This document shows positions 28,239 through 36,442 of a DNA stretch of 64,000 bases, in pieces; position 1 is the stretch's first letter, and each line of letters opens with the position of its first letter. The position numbers and the translations under genes were made by a program. The stretch lies in the NCBI RefSeq assembly GCF_014075995.1, contig NZ_CP055153.1:3844001-3908000 (forward strand). Reading direction: 5' to 3'. The notes beneath the pieces were generated by a model, which worked only from the letters and a program-made list of their open reading frames with translations, was not told the origin of the DNA and made no database searches. The DNA is from Adhaeribacter radiodurans (GTDB lineage: Bacteria; Bacteroidota; Bacteroidia; Cytophagales; Hymenobacteraceae).

Positions 28239-29078
28239 ATGAGAATAGAGAGAATTTTATTGATTTTAGTTTTTTGTGGATTTACCGCTTGTAAACATCA
28301 GCTAGTTAATAAAAGAACCGAGTTTTTCCCGAAAGCAGAATTAAAAGTTAAGGACTTGCCGAAGAAAGAAAATACCTGGGTGTTCTTTCTGGCGGGGCAA
28401 TCTAACATGGCTGGCCGGGGACAAGTGGAACCTGCTGACACTATTCCGAATGATAGAATATTTACCATCAATCAAAAAGGCGAAGTAATTACAGCTAAAG
28501 AGCCTTTACACTTTTACGAACCTAATAATACCGGATTAGGCAGTGGGCTTTCCTTCGCGAAAACCTTGATTAAACAAGTACCCAATGGCGTTTCTATTTT
28601 ACTTATTCCTACGGCGGTTGGGGGCAGTTTTATTAGCCAATGGCTGGGCGATTCTACGCACCGCAACGTAAAACTCCTTACCAATTTTAAAGAAAAAGCC
28701 GCTATCGGGAAAAGTTTAGGCCAGGTAAAAGCTATTTTGTGGCACCAAGGCGAAAGCGATGCCAATCCTACCGACATTCCACTCTACAAAGTCCGTTTAA
28801 CGAATCTGTTTACTCATTTTAGGGAGATTATGGAGGATAAAAATTTACCTATTATCCTCGGTGAGTTGGGTACTTTCTCGAAAGATAAAGATGAATGGAT
28901 GCAGATAAACGAGCAAATTAAGCAGTATTCTTCTACCGACCCCAATACCACCGTAGTAAGCACTTCCGATCTAAACCATAAAGGAGATAACATCCATTTT
29001 GATTCGGAAGGGCTTCGATTAATGGGGCAAAGGTACGCGCAGGGCTATATGCTGCTTCAAAAACAAGTAGCGCATTAA
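28239..29078 (+). CDS. Sialate O-acetylesterase-like carbohydrate esterase lipoprotein (SASA/CE6 family)
   Basis: A 279-residue protein with a lipoprotein signal (VFCGFTAC, Cys-18). FLAGQSNMAGRGQ has the SASA/DUF303 catalytic Ser motif GQSNM, LWHQGESDA is the family's second block, and LNHKGDNIHFDSEG near the C-terminus carries the catalytic Asp/His. Such SGNH-type enzymes remove O-acetyl groups from sialic acids or xylans; the substrate here is unknown. It is probably surface- or periplasm-facing and lipid-anchored. It is a free-standing gene with a palindrome at its start and no adjacent sialic-acid or xylan genes. Confidence 0.9.
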   Translation: MRIERILLILVFCGFTACKHQLVNKRTEFFPKAELKVKDLPKKENTWVFFLAGQSNMAGRGQVEPADTIPNDRIFTINQKGEVITAKEPLHFYEPNNTGLGSGLSFAKTLIKQVPNGVSILLIPTAVGGSFISQWLGDSTHRNVKLLTNFKEKAAIGKSLGQVKAILWHQGESDANPTDIPLYKVRLTNLFTHFREIMEDKNLPIILGELGTFSKDKDEWMQINEQIKQYSSTDPNTTVVSTSDLNHKGDNIHFDSEGLRLMGQRYAQGYMLLQKQVAH

Positions 29079-29136
29079 TCCGGTTTACTTAAACTTTAGA
29101 AAACAAACGTACAAAGCCCGAAATCTTAGTGTGTCC

Positions 29137-30147
29137 ATGAAAGCAGTAGTTTTAAAAAGCTTTGGTTCCATCGACAATTTTGCTTTAACGGAAGTAGAGA
29201 ATCCCAATGTAGCAGCAAATGAAGTTCTGGTAAAAATTAAGGCTACGGCATTTAACCCCATAGATTATCAAATGCGGCAAGGCTCCTCGGAAAGCAAGCT
29301 GTTAAAATCTTTTATACTAGGCCGGGAGCTTTCGGGGGTTATTTTAGAAGTGGGGCATAACGTTACCGGCTTTGCCACTGGCGATGAAATAACGGCTTAC
29401 GTAGGCAGTTTAGCATCTAATGGTACTTACGCGGAGTTAATTAGTATTCCTCAGCAATTAATAGCTAAAAAACCTTCTGTTCTTTCCCACGCCCAAGCGG
29501 CGGCTTTACCCTTGGTTGGTCTTACTGCCTTGCAATGCTTTGAACGCTTAACTTTACCTCTGGAGGCAACAATATTTATGAGTGGCGGAGCAGGCGGCGT
29601 AGGCACTATTCTTATTCAATTACTTTTAACCCGAGGATACCAGAAATTAATAACAACTGCCGGCAATACCGAAAGTCAAAACCATCTTCTTTCGCTAGGT
29701 TTGCCCTCGAAGCACATTATTGATTACCATGAAAATGATTATTTAGCTAAAATCAAAGACCAGGTTCCTAGAGGTACTTATGATGGCTGCATTGATTTAG
29801 TAGGAGGTTACATGGCAGAAGTTTGCGCGGAGTTGATAAAAATACACGGAGTTTATGTAGATGTTACTTTTTTAACCACTATTAAAGCCCGGGAAGTTTT
29901 ATTTAATAAAGCTACTACTATATTAAATGTAGCCAATTATGCTTACACCCTAAGCGGTAATATCGCCGACACAAGCCTTTACGGTAAAAACCTAACCACA
30001 CTTTTTCAGAAAGTTGAATCCCGTATTATTTTACCCGCTGAAGTAGAAATCATCGGAAATTTAAACGTGGAAACAGTGCAGTTAGCTCACCAAAAACTAG
30101 AAACTAACCAAACTAAAGGCAAAAAATTGGTTATGCTGATAGAATAA
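29137..30147 (+). CDS. Zinc-independent MDR-family NADP-dependent oxidoreductase
   Basis: A 336-residue medium-chain reductase. The N-terminal GroES-like domain (KATAFNPIDYQMRQG, LGRELSGVILEVG) and Rossmann domain (MSGGAGGVGTILIQLLL, about residues 148-166) are intact. The zinc-binding Cys/His set of alcohol dehydrogenases is missing, which puts it with the quinone oxidoreductase/enoyl reductase branch. The frame opens at GTG 29131 (two codons earlier), but the ATG at 29137, starting MKAVVLKSFGS, matches the family and is preferred. The substrate is unknown. Confidence 0.88.
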   Translation: MKAVVLKSFGSIDNFALTEVENPNVAANEVLVKIKATAFNPIDYQMRQGSSESKLLKSFILGRELSGVILEVGHNVTGFATGDEITAYVGSLASNGTYAELISIPQQLIAKKPSVLSHAQAAALPLVGLTALQCFERLTLPLEATIFMSGGAGGVGTILIQLLLTRGYQKLITTAGNTESQNHLLSLGLPSKHIIDYHENDYLAKIKDQVPRGTYDGCIDLVGGYMAEVCAELIKIHGVYVDVTFLTTIKAREVLFNKATTILNVANYAYTLSGNIADTSLYGKNLTTLFQKVESRIILPAEVEIIGNLNVETVQLAHQKLETNQTKGKKLVMLIE

Positions 30148-30292
30148 ATTTACTAAATAATCGTCCTATTTGGCTAAAAAAGCTTCTTATAAATCGGTTG
30201 ATTATTCATTTAATACTTTCAGTGAGGCAAAATAAAAGATAACTCCTTAAGTTTGTCCGGCACCTAACTATCCTAAACCAGAAAAAACTACT

Positions 30293-30931
30293 ATGAAAGT
30301 GGTAATCGAAGAGTACCAATCCGATTGGCCGAATATATTTTTGAATGAAAAAGGTACAATTGCGAAAACTCTTCAATCTCTTAACCCCACCATAGAACAC
30401 ATTGGCAGTACTGCTGTTCCAGGTTTAGAAGCTAAGCCCATTATCGATATTTTAGTAGGGTTAAATTATTCTGAAGATCTAAATAAAACTATTCTACCCT
30501 TACAAAACGAAGGCTACACCTACGTAAAGAAATACGAACCCCAATGGCCTACTCGCAGATTCTTCATAAGGTTGAATCCATCTACATTAACTATTCCGTC
30601 CATTATAGATAGCCAGGATTCATATATAATTGGGAAAGATTTTATTTCCTCAGTTCATGTGCACATTATCGTAAAAAACACCGAAGACTGGCATCGGCAC
30701 CTGGTTTTTAGAGATTTTTTACGCGCGCATTCTTCCGTTAGCGAAAATTATGGAAAGTTGAAAAAACAATTGTCGGCGCTGGAATTTACCGATATGACCG
30801 AATACAACGAAGCCAAAAACAGTTTTGTGAAGCAAACTGAACAAATTGCTCTGGAATGGTATTGGCAAAATAAAACGAAAAACAATCATTTTTCTTTCCT
30901 CGCAGCTAAGGGGCTATCCACTCATTCGTAA
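30293..30931 (+). CDS. GrpB family protein (UPF0157, nucleotidyltransferase-like fold)
   Basis: A 212-residue protein matching the GrpB/UPF0157 family: EYQSDWPNIFLNEKGTIA, then IEHIGSTAVPGLEAKPIIDILVG, the family's GSTAVPGL-x-AKPIIDI block, which resembles the catalytic Asp motif of nucleotidyltransferases. A HVHIIVKNTEDWHRHLVFRD-type segment follows. The family is sometimes found fused to dephospho-CoA kinase, but its function is not established. It is a single gene with small spacers on both sides. The final ~20 residues are Lys/Asn-rich and variable. Confidence 0.88.
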   Translation: MKVVIEEYQSDWPNIFLNEKGTIAKTLQSLNPTIEHIGSTAVPGLEAKPIIDILVGLNYSEDLNKTILPLQNEGYTYVKKYEPQWPTRRFFIRLNPSTLTIPSIIDSQDSYIIGKDFISSVHVHIIVKNTEDWHRHLVFRDFLRAHSSVSENYGKLKKQLSALEFTDMTEYNEAKNSFVKQTEQIALEWYWQNKTKNNHFSFLAAKGLSTHS

Positions 30932-31027
30932 ATGTATTATTACCCCATTAAATTATCAATCTTCTAAAACTAAACTGCTATTTTTACTTTCATTAATTAT
31001 TCTGTTTTACCTGTAAAATAAAATTCG

Positions 31028-31645
31028 ATGTACGTACCAAAGTTAAATGCGATGACCAATGAAGAGGAGATGCTTAACTTCATGAAGACGTATAGCTTTG
31101 CTACTATTGTAACCGTAAAAAACAACTTTCAAACGGCTACGCATCTTCCCTTTAATATTCATAAAAGAGCCGATAAGCTAATTCTGACTTCCCACTTTGC
31201 GAAAGCGAATCCGCAATGGCAGGAAATAACCAACAATAAGGTTTTAGTAATTTTTAACGAGCCGCACGCGTATATTTCTCCGAAGCATTACGAGAAAGAG
31301 TTAAACGTGCCAACCTGGAATTATCTGGCCGTTCATGCCTACGGTTCCGGCAGAATTATTTCAGAAAACGAAAAAGCAATGGAAGTGCTGGAAAGCATGA
31401 TTAACACTTTCGAGGCAGATTATTTACAACAATGGCAAAACTTTCCGGACGAATTTAAATATAAAATGCTCCAGGGAATTGTGGCTTTTGAAGTTGAAAT
31501 AACGGAGATACAGGCAAAGAAAAAGTTAAGTCAGAATAAAACCGAATTAGAGAAACGACGAATTATAGCCGCCCTGGAAAAAAGTAAATATTCGACCGAA
31601 AAGGAGCTTAGCAGTTTTATGAAATTAGAAAGTTATACCCAATAG
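31028..31645 (+). CDS. FMN-binding PaiB-type negative transcriptional regulator
   Basis: A 205-residue protein of the PaiB/FMN-binding split-barrel family: MYVPKLNAMTNEEEMLNFMK at the start, the FMN-site segment THLPFNIHKRADKLILTSHFA and the signature HAYISPKHYEKELNVPTWNY. PaiB in Bacillus represses sporulation and protease genes together with PaiA; homologues elsewhere are of unknown role and may bind heme or FMN. There is no PaiA-type acetyltransferase beside it. The C-terminal ~45 residues are Lys/Glu-rich helices. The family call is firm; the function here is inferred. Confidence 0.88.
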   Translation: MYVPKLNAMTNEEEMLNFMKTYSFATIVTVKNNFQTATHLPFNIHKRADKLILTSHFAKANPQWQEITNNKVLVIFNEPHAYISPKHYEKELNVPTWNYLAVHAYGSGRIISENEKAMEVLESMINTFEADYLQQWQNFPDEFKYKMLQGIVAFEVEITEIQAKKKLSQNKTELEKRRIIAALEKSKYSTEKELSSFMKLESYTQ

Positions 31646-31681
31646 TAAGCAGTAGTTGCTATAACAGACTTTGAGGTTGTT

Positions 31682-31889
31682 CTTTGGAGCCTGTTCAAGC
31701 CTCCATGCTCCGGTGCTAACTTATTAGAACGGTAACCAGTTTGCCTCCTGGCCGGCGGGCCTCGTTTGACTCTTCCGCACTCGCTAGCCTTCCTTTCCTC
31801 GCTCCGCTGCGGAATGCCTCCGGCACCGGAACCCTAGCAGGTGCTCCACAGCCAAACTGGTGTCTTTGTTCTTAGCCCCAGCTTTTACT
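31682..31889 (+). repeat. Dispersed ~200-bp repeat, copy A
   Basis: GC-richer than its surroundings and without a gene. It matches copy B (32039-32250) as its inverse complement. The best-kept blocks are GCCGGCGGGCCTCGTTTG-like (31752-31769) and CCACAGCCAAACTGGTGTCT (31846-31865), the latter identical in both. Intermediate parts differ by substitutions and small gaps, so the copies are old. No transposase is present. Confidence 0.75.
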
Positions 31890-32038
31890 TTTTTTTGTAT
31901 TATTAGATTGTATTAAGCCGAATTTATTAGAATATGTTGAGACGGAAAGCAGAACTAGGAAGTCTGATTCCATTAATTCTTGGCATTACTAGCCGCCTAT
32001 TATAATCATTTCCCTTCTCCTTCACAATACAAAATGTG

Positions 32039-32250
32039 GAAGAAAAGCAGTAACTAAACACAATAGACACCAGTTTGGCTGTGGAGGGCCTTTTAGCGTT
32101 CCGGTGCTGCAGAGCAGCATGGCGCAACGCAGTGATCCAAGGTTCGCTAAACCGCCCGAAAGAGCCAAACGAGGCCCTCCGGCCACGAGGCAAACTCAGC
32201 CCTGTCAAACTAGATAGCACCGCCATCTGGAGACTTGAAAAGGCTCCAAC
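32039..32250 (-). repeat. Dispersed ~200-bp repeat, copy B (inverse of copy A)
   Basis: The reverse complement aligns along its whole length with 31682-31889. AGACACCAGTTTGGCTGTGG at 32065-32084 is the exact inverse of the copy A block. The two copies frame a ~150-bp AT-rich spacer, so the whole makes an imperfect palindrome. The open frame across it is most likely spurious. Confidence 0.75.
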
Positions 32251-32353
32251 GAACATGCTTACTAGCATGCAAAATCTATGGTAGCTTTTGATACAATTTG
32301 ATATTAGAACGCAAAATAAGCAATTGCATGTTTCATATAGTTACTTTTAACAA

Positions 32354-32392
32354 AACAACAAAGCCAGCAAGATTGCTGGCTTTGTTGTTTTT
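32354..32392 (-). terminator. Strong bidirectional terminator after ribBA
   Basis: A near-perfect 17-bp stem AACAACAAAGCCAGCAA/TTGCTGGCTTTGTTGTT with a 2-nt loop, 8 bases past the ribBA stop. T-rich sequence follows in both directions. Confidence 0.9.
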
Positions 32393-32399
32393 ACTTAAT

Positions 32400-33602
32400 T
32401 TATTTTTTCAGAATAGTATGGCCCAGTTTATCGCGTTTGGTAGTTAAGTAACGTTGATTGTATTGGTTGGGGGCAATTTCAATCGGAACGTTTTCTACTA
32501 CCTCTAATCCGTAGCCAATTAAGCCAGTACGTTTTTTCGGGTTATTCGAAATCAGGCGCATTTTAGTAACTCCTAAATCACGTAAGATTTGCGCCCCTAC
32601 ACCGTAATCCCGCTCGTCCATTTCAAAACCTAGTTCTAAGTTCGCCTCTACGGTGTCGCGCCCTTGTTCCTGCAGTTTGTAGGCTCGCAGTTTATTTAAC
32701 AACCCTATGCCCCGGCCTTCCTGGTTCATGTACACAATTACTCCCTGGCCAGCTTCCTCAATCATTTGCATGGCTTTATGCAACTGCGGACCACAATCGC
32801 AACGGCACGATCCAAAAATATCGCCGGTTACGCACGACGAATGTACCCGCACTAAAATAGGTTCATCTTCGGTCCAGGTTCCTTTTACCAAAGCTAAGTG
32901 CTTGGCCCCATTACTGCGCTGGGTAAAAGCATACAAATCGAATTTACCGTAATCCGTAGGCAATTCCACGGCAATTTCCCGGGTAATCAGGCTTTCTTGT
33001 TTTAAGCGGTATTTAATTAAATCTTTTATCGAAATTAATTTCAAATTAAACCGATCTGCTACTTTTTCTAAATCGGGCAAGCGCGCCATCGATCCGTCTT
33101 CGTTCATAATCTCGACCAACACGCCCGCCGGTTCGAAGCCAGCTAAACGAGCCAAATCTACGGCCGCTTCGGTGTGCCCCGCCCGCCGGATAACGCCTTC
33201 TTTTTTGGCGCGCAACGGAAATATATGGCCGGGTTTGCCTAAAGATTCCGGATCAGTTTTAGGATCGACGAGGGCCAGAATGGTTTTTGCCCGGTCGCTG
33301 GCCGAAATACCAGTAGTGCACCCGTGCCCGATTAAATCTACGGAAACGGTAAAAGGAGTAGCATGCAGGGCGGTATTACGGCCCACCATGAGTTCCAGGC
33401 CTAATTGTTCGCAGCGTTCTTCGGTAAGCGGAACGCAAATAAGCCCACGACCGTGGGTTGCCATGAAATTTACTATTTCCGGCGTAACCGTACGAGCCGC
33501 ACAGATAAAATCACCTTCGTTTTCGCGGTCTTCATCGTCCACCACAATCACGATTTTACCCGCTTTTATATCTTCAATGGCTTCTTCAATGGTATTGAAC
33601 AT
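32400..33602 (-). CDS. ribBA: Bifunctional 3,4-dihydroxy-2-butanone-4-phosphate synthase / GTP cyclohydrolase II
   Basis: A 400-residue RibBA that carries out both entry steps of riboflavin synthesis. The N-terminal RibB domain (about 1-200) has [16 protein letters not shown] and [14 protein letters not shown]. The C-terminal RibA domain (about 205-400) has the zinc site [15 protein letters not shown] and the catalytic [12 protein letters not shown] region. Length is normal, and no key residue is missing. It is a single gene with its own terminator; the rest of the rib pathway is elsewhere. Confidence 0.97.
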   Translation of the reverse strand: MFNTIEEAIEDIKAGKIVIVVDDEDRENEGDFICAARTVTPEIVNFMATHGRGLICVPLTEERCEQLGLELMVGRNTALHATPFTVSVDLIGHGCTTGISASDRAKTILALVDPKTDPESLGKPGHIFPLRAKKEGVIRRAGHTEAAVDLARLAGFEPAGVLVEIMNEDGSMARLPDLEKVADRFNLKLISIKDLIKYRLKQESLITREIAVELPTDYGKFDLYAFTQRSNGAKHLALVKGTWTEDEPILVRVHSSCVTGDIFGSCRCDCGPQLHKAMQMIEEAGQGVIVYMNQEGRGIGLLNKLRAYKLQEQGRDTVEANLELGFEMDERDYGVGAQILRDLGVTKMRLISNNPKKRTGLIGYGLEVVENVPIEIAPNQYNQRYLTTKRDKLGHTILKK

Positions 33603-33648
33603 AATGTAAGTCCTTGTTTATAATTCGGAAAAGCTCCCAATACTAAAA

Positions 33649-33656
33649 CAAAGTTA
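33649..33656 (-). promoter_or_regulatory. Candidate -7 box for ribBA
   Basis: On the minus strand TAACTTTG matches TAnnTTTG, about 47 bases before the ribBA ATG. It lies against the stop codon of the upstream glycosyltransferase gene. No clear -33 element is seen. Confidence 0.45.
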
Positions 33657-33657
33657 C

Positions 33658-34848
33658 TCAAGAATGTTCTACGTTTTCGTATTCAGGGTCAAATACTTGT
33701 TCTAATTGCCCCACGGCCTTGCTCCAACTGTAGTTTTCGTGCACAAAATCCAGGGCACGCTGGGTTAATTTCTCATTTAAGTCGCGGTTGGTAAGCAGAG
33801 TATAGATATGTTGGGCAAATTCTCCGGGAGTATTAGCCACAAGAAGGTGGCAATTGTTAGCCGCTCCCACGCCGTTATTTACTAATTGGGTAGTAACGCA
33901 GGGAACTTTCATGGCCATTGCTTCTAAAACCTTATTCTGCACGCCGGTACCAATAAAAAGAGGAGCCACAAACACGCGGGCACTCGCGTACGCCTCCCGA
34001 ATATCGGGCAACCAACCACTTACCGTAACATTAGGCGATTCCAACGATAGCACCTGGTAACTCGGGTTAGCGCCGGCCAGTAATATTCTTATTTCCGGAA
34101 ATTGTTTTTTTATTAAAGGCAATACTTTTTTTACCAGAAAAATGGCCGCTTCAATGTTGGGGGCATAATTCATATTGCCGGTAAACACCAGGTCGTATTG
34201 TTTGGGTACATCAAGCGGGTGAAAGTAACTTGTCTGGATGCCATTCGGTACAATGGCAATATCCTTATGGCGCGGGTGAGCAATAAAGTCCCTATCCTGA
34301 CGCGAAATAATGGTTTTATACCGAAAATCGGCAAATACGGCAGCCTCGTACTTTTTCAAGCGAGCCGCTTCCAGGCGAAATATGGGTTTTAAATGAAATG
34401 GCGCAATCTCGGCCCGGCGCAGCATGCCTTTCGAAAAAGCATCCATGTAATCGAGGGTTTTCGGAATTTGTTTTACGTGCCGCACGTACTCCGCCATCCG
34501 GATTAACTGGCAGTAAATATGGTCGGGTTGGTGTTGTGCAATCAGCTCATCTATTTGAGCCTGCGCTTTTACATCGTAAAAGTAATTTACCTGAATAGGT
34601 TTTTTATTCCAGAAAGCGCTAGCCACATTGCGCATAATGCTGGCTTTAGGCAAGGGAAATAAATGTACGTACCGGCAGTAATTTAGTAATTCCTGGGTAG
34701 CTTCTGCTAAAGGATCGGTTTTATCTGCTAAGGCAAATAATATAATTTCGTGTTTCTCCGATAGTTTCTGCAATTGATAAAAGGCCCGCAATTTATCTCC
34801 TTTGTCGAGGAGATAAGGTACGCGCGATAACAATATCAGTATTTTCAT
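33658..34848 (-). CDS. GT4-family glycosyltransferase (resembles PEP-CTERM/exopolysaccharide-associated type)
   Basis: A 396-residue GT-B transferase. The N-terminal acceptor half starts MKILILLSRVPYLLDKGDKL. The C-terminal donor half has VFTGNMNYAPNIEAAIFLV and the nucleotide-sugar site APLFIGTGVQNKVLEAMAMK, whose E-A-M pattern is the GT4 signature. The N-terminal layout resembles sugar transferases of exosortase-linked exopolysaccharide systems, though no such system is here. A TTG one codon earlier is an alternative start; ATG at 34848 is preferred. It sits between ribBA and a second GT4 gene, so a surface-glycan role is possible. Confidence 0.85.
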   Translation of the reverse strand: MKILILLSRVPYLLDKGDKLRAFYQLQKLSEKHEIILFALADKTDPLAEATQELLNYCRYVHLFPLPKASIMRNVASAFWNKKPIQVNYFYDVKAQAQIDELIAQHQPDHIYCQLIRMAEYVRHVKQIPKTLDYMDAFSKGMLRRAEIAPFHLKPIFRLEAARLKKYEAAVFADFRYKTIISRQDRDFIAHPRHKDIAIVPNGIQTSYFHPLDVPKQYDLVFTGNMNYAPNIEAAIFLVKKVLPLIKKQFPEIRILLAGANPSYQVLSLESPNVTVSGWLPDIREAYASARVFVAPLFIGTGVQNKVLEAMAMKVPCVTTQLVNNGVGAANNCHLLVANTPGEFAQHIYTLLTNRDLNEKLTQRALDFVHENYSWSKAVGQLEQVFDPEYENVEHS

Positions 34849-35053
34849 CAAATAGGTTTCTTCTTTTTTATGATAGCACTAATTTTAATTACAACCAATT
34901 TAAACGTAACTATCACTTTATTAATGTGTTACGTTTATATAACAAATAAATGGCCTAATTAATAATATGATTCTCGTAACTAAATAACAAAAGAGATAAT
35001 TCCTAAACGTAGGGCGCTACTTATACAATCTTCGCTAATATAGATAATTTTTT

Positions 35054-36253
35054 TTAATATTTAAAAGATATAATAGTACTATATAGTGCTAAATATTTTT
35101 TTATTACCAGCCGATTATCGTACTCCTGCTGAATAAAAGTAGCCGCATTTTGGGCTATTTGGTTAATTGGCAATTTGCCTTGGCAGTAAGCCCGCAGTAT
35201 TTCTATCCAGGCATCTGACGTATCACCAATTAAAATGTTTTCGTTAGGCGTAATGGAAATACCTTCGGCACCTATGGGAGTAGTTAAAATACATTTACCT
35301 ACCCCCATACCTTCTACAATTTTAATGCGCATGCCACCACCCGACAATAAAGGCACTACCATTAATTCGTACTGCTGCATAAAAGCAGCGGCATCTGGCA
35401 CAAAGCCATGAACGGTAACGTTGGGTACGCGTAAATTGATTAATTCTTCGGGCGGCGACGAACCGGCAATGTGCAGTTCTAAATCGGGAACTTCCTGGCT
35501 AATAATCGGCCAAATTTTTTCCAGAAACCAATTAATTCCTTCCTGATTGGGCATCCAGTTAAGAGACCCCAGCATAAACAAGCTTTTAGGCTTTGGGCGA
35601 ATAGCTTCGTTGCGGACAAAACGGCTCATTTCTACTCCGGCTGGTATAATGGCTACCCGGGTTTGACAACCTAAATCCCGGATGCGTTCTTCGTCGTGGG
35701 GAGTAATAGCGGCAATAGCATCGAACTGCTGAAAATAAGCCTGCTCAAACTTTCGGACCTGTTTGGCGGTATAACGCAGGTATATCTTTTTTAGTAAATT
35801 TTTTTCGTGCTGGGCTAATCGTTGCCAGATGGTATACTCTACATTATGTGCCCGCAAAACTATGGGTGCCTGGGAATATTGTCGAATAGTAGGTACATAC
35901 CAGGCCATTTGGCTGCCTTCTACCTGAATAATATCAAATGTTTCGGAACGGAGTAGTTCTATGAGCTTAGCGGTATAAGCCGGGGAAATAAACCGGTCGA
36001 AAATATACGGGATAGAAGTAAATAAATTAAAAAAGGCTTTAGTTACGGAAATGTTGGTATTTACAAAAACCGTAATTAAACGGGCCCTATCCTGCAACAC
36101 TTCGTCGGGTTGAAAATGTTTGGGAGTGTTTATCGCTAGCACGGTTACATTACAACCAACCGCCGTTAAGTTGCTGATAATGTCGTAGATTCCAATGGCA
36201 CCACCGTCGTGCGGCGGAAACGGCACCCGGTTACAAAGATGAAGGGTTTTCAA
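35054..36253 (-). CDS. GT4-family glycosyltransferase
   Basis: A 399-residue GT-B transferase, related in layout to its neighbour at 33658. The N-terminus KTLHLCNRVPFPPHDGGAIG is the acceptor-domain start, LRAHNVEYTIWQRLA is a common feature of this GT4 branch, and VVPLLSGGGMRIKIVEGMG is the donor site. A frame check shows TTG at 36253 and no ATG upstream in frame, so translation likely begins at TTG. It is transcribed in the same direction as the neighbouring GT (200-base gap) and dnaG. Sugar donor and acceptor are unknown. Confidence 0.85.
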   Translation of the reverse strand: MKTLHLCNRVPFPPHDGGAIGIYDIISNLTAVGCNVTVLAINTPKHFQPDEVLQDRARLITVFVNTNISVTKAFFNLFTSIPYIFDRFISPAYTAKLIELLRSETFDIIQVEGSQMAWYVPTIRQYSQAPIVLRAHNVEYTIWQRLAQHEKNLLKKIYLRYTAKQVRKFEQAYFQQFDAIAAITPHDEERIRDLGCQTRVAIIPAGVEMSRFVRNEAIRPKPKSLFMLGSLNWMPNQEGINWFLEKIWPIISQEVPDLELHIAGSSPPEELINLRVPNVTVHGFVPDAAAFMQQYELMVVPLLSGGGMRIKIVEGMGVGKCILTTPIGAEGISITPNENILIGDTSDAWIEILRAYCQGKLPINQIAQNAATFIQQEYDNRLVIKKYLALYSTIISFKY

Positions 36254-36442
36254 AAAGCGTAACTTGAAATTTAATAAATACTTAAATTATAACCTTGCAA
36301 AAGTTAAATTATTAGCAGTTTTCTCTTTCTAATTTTTCGTGATTAAAGAAAAATTTTGTTGATACTTCTTCAAAAATGTTTGAAGTAATTAGCAGAACAG
36401 AACCAAGGTAAAAATTTACTTTTTTATTGGCAAACCTGTTCA

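Noticed and set aside
31927-32268. 113-residue leftward open frame
   Set aside because: It covers repeat copy B and its spacer, has low-complexity Arg/Ser-rich sequence and no protein-like pattern; an artefact of the repeat.
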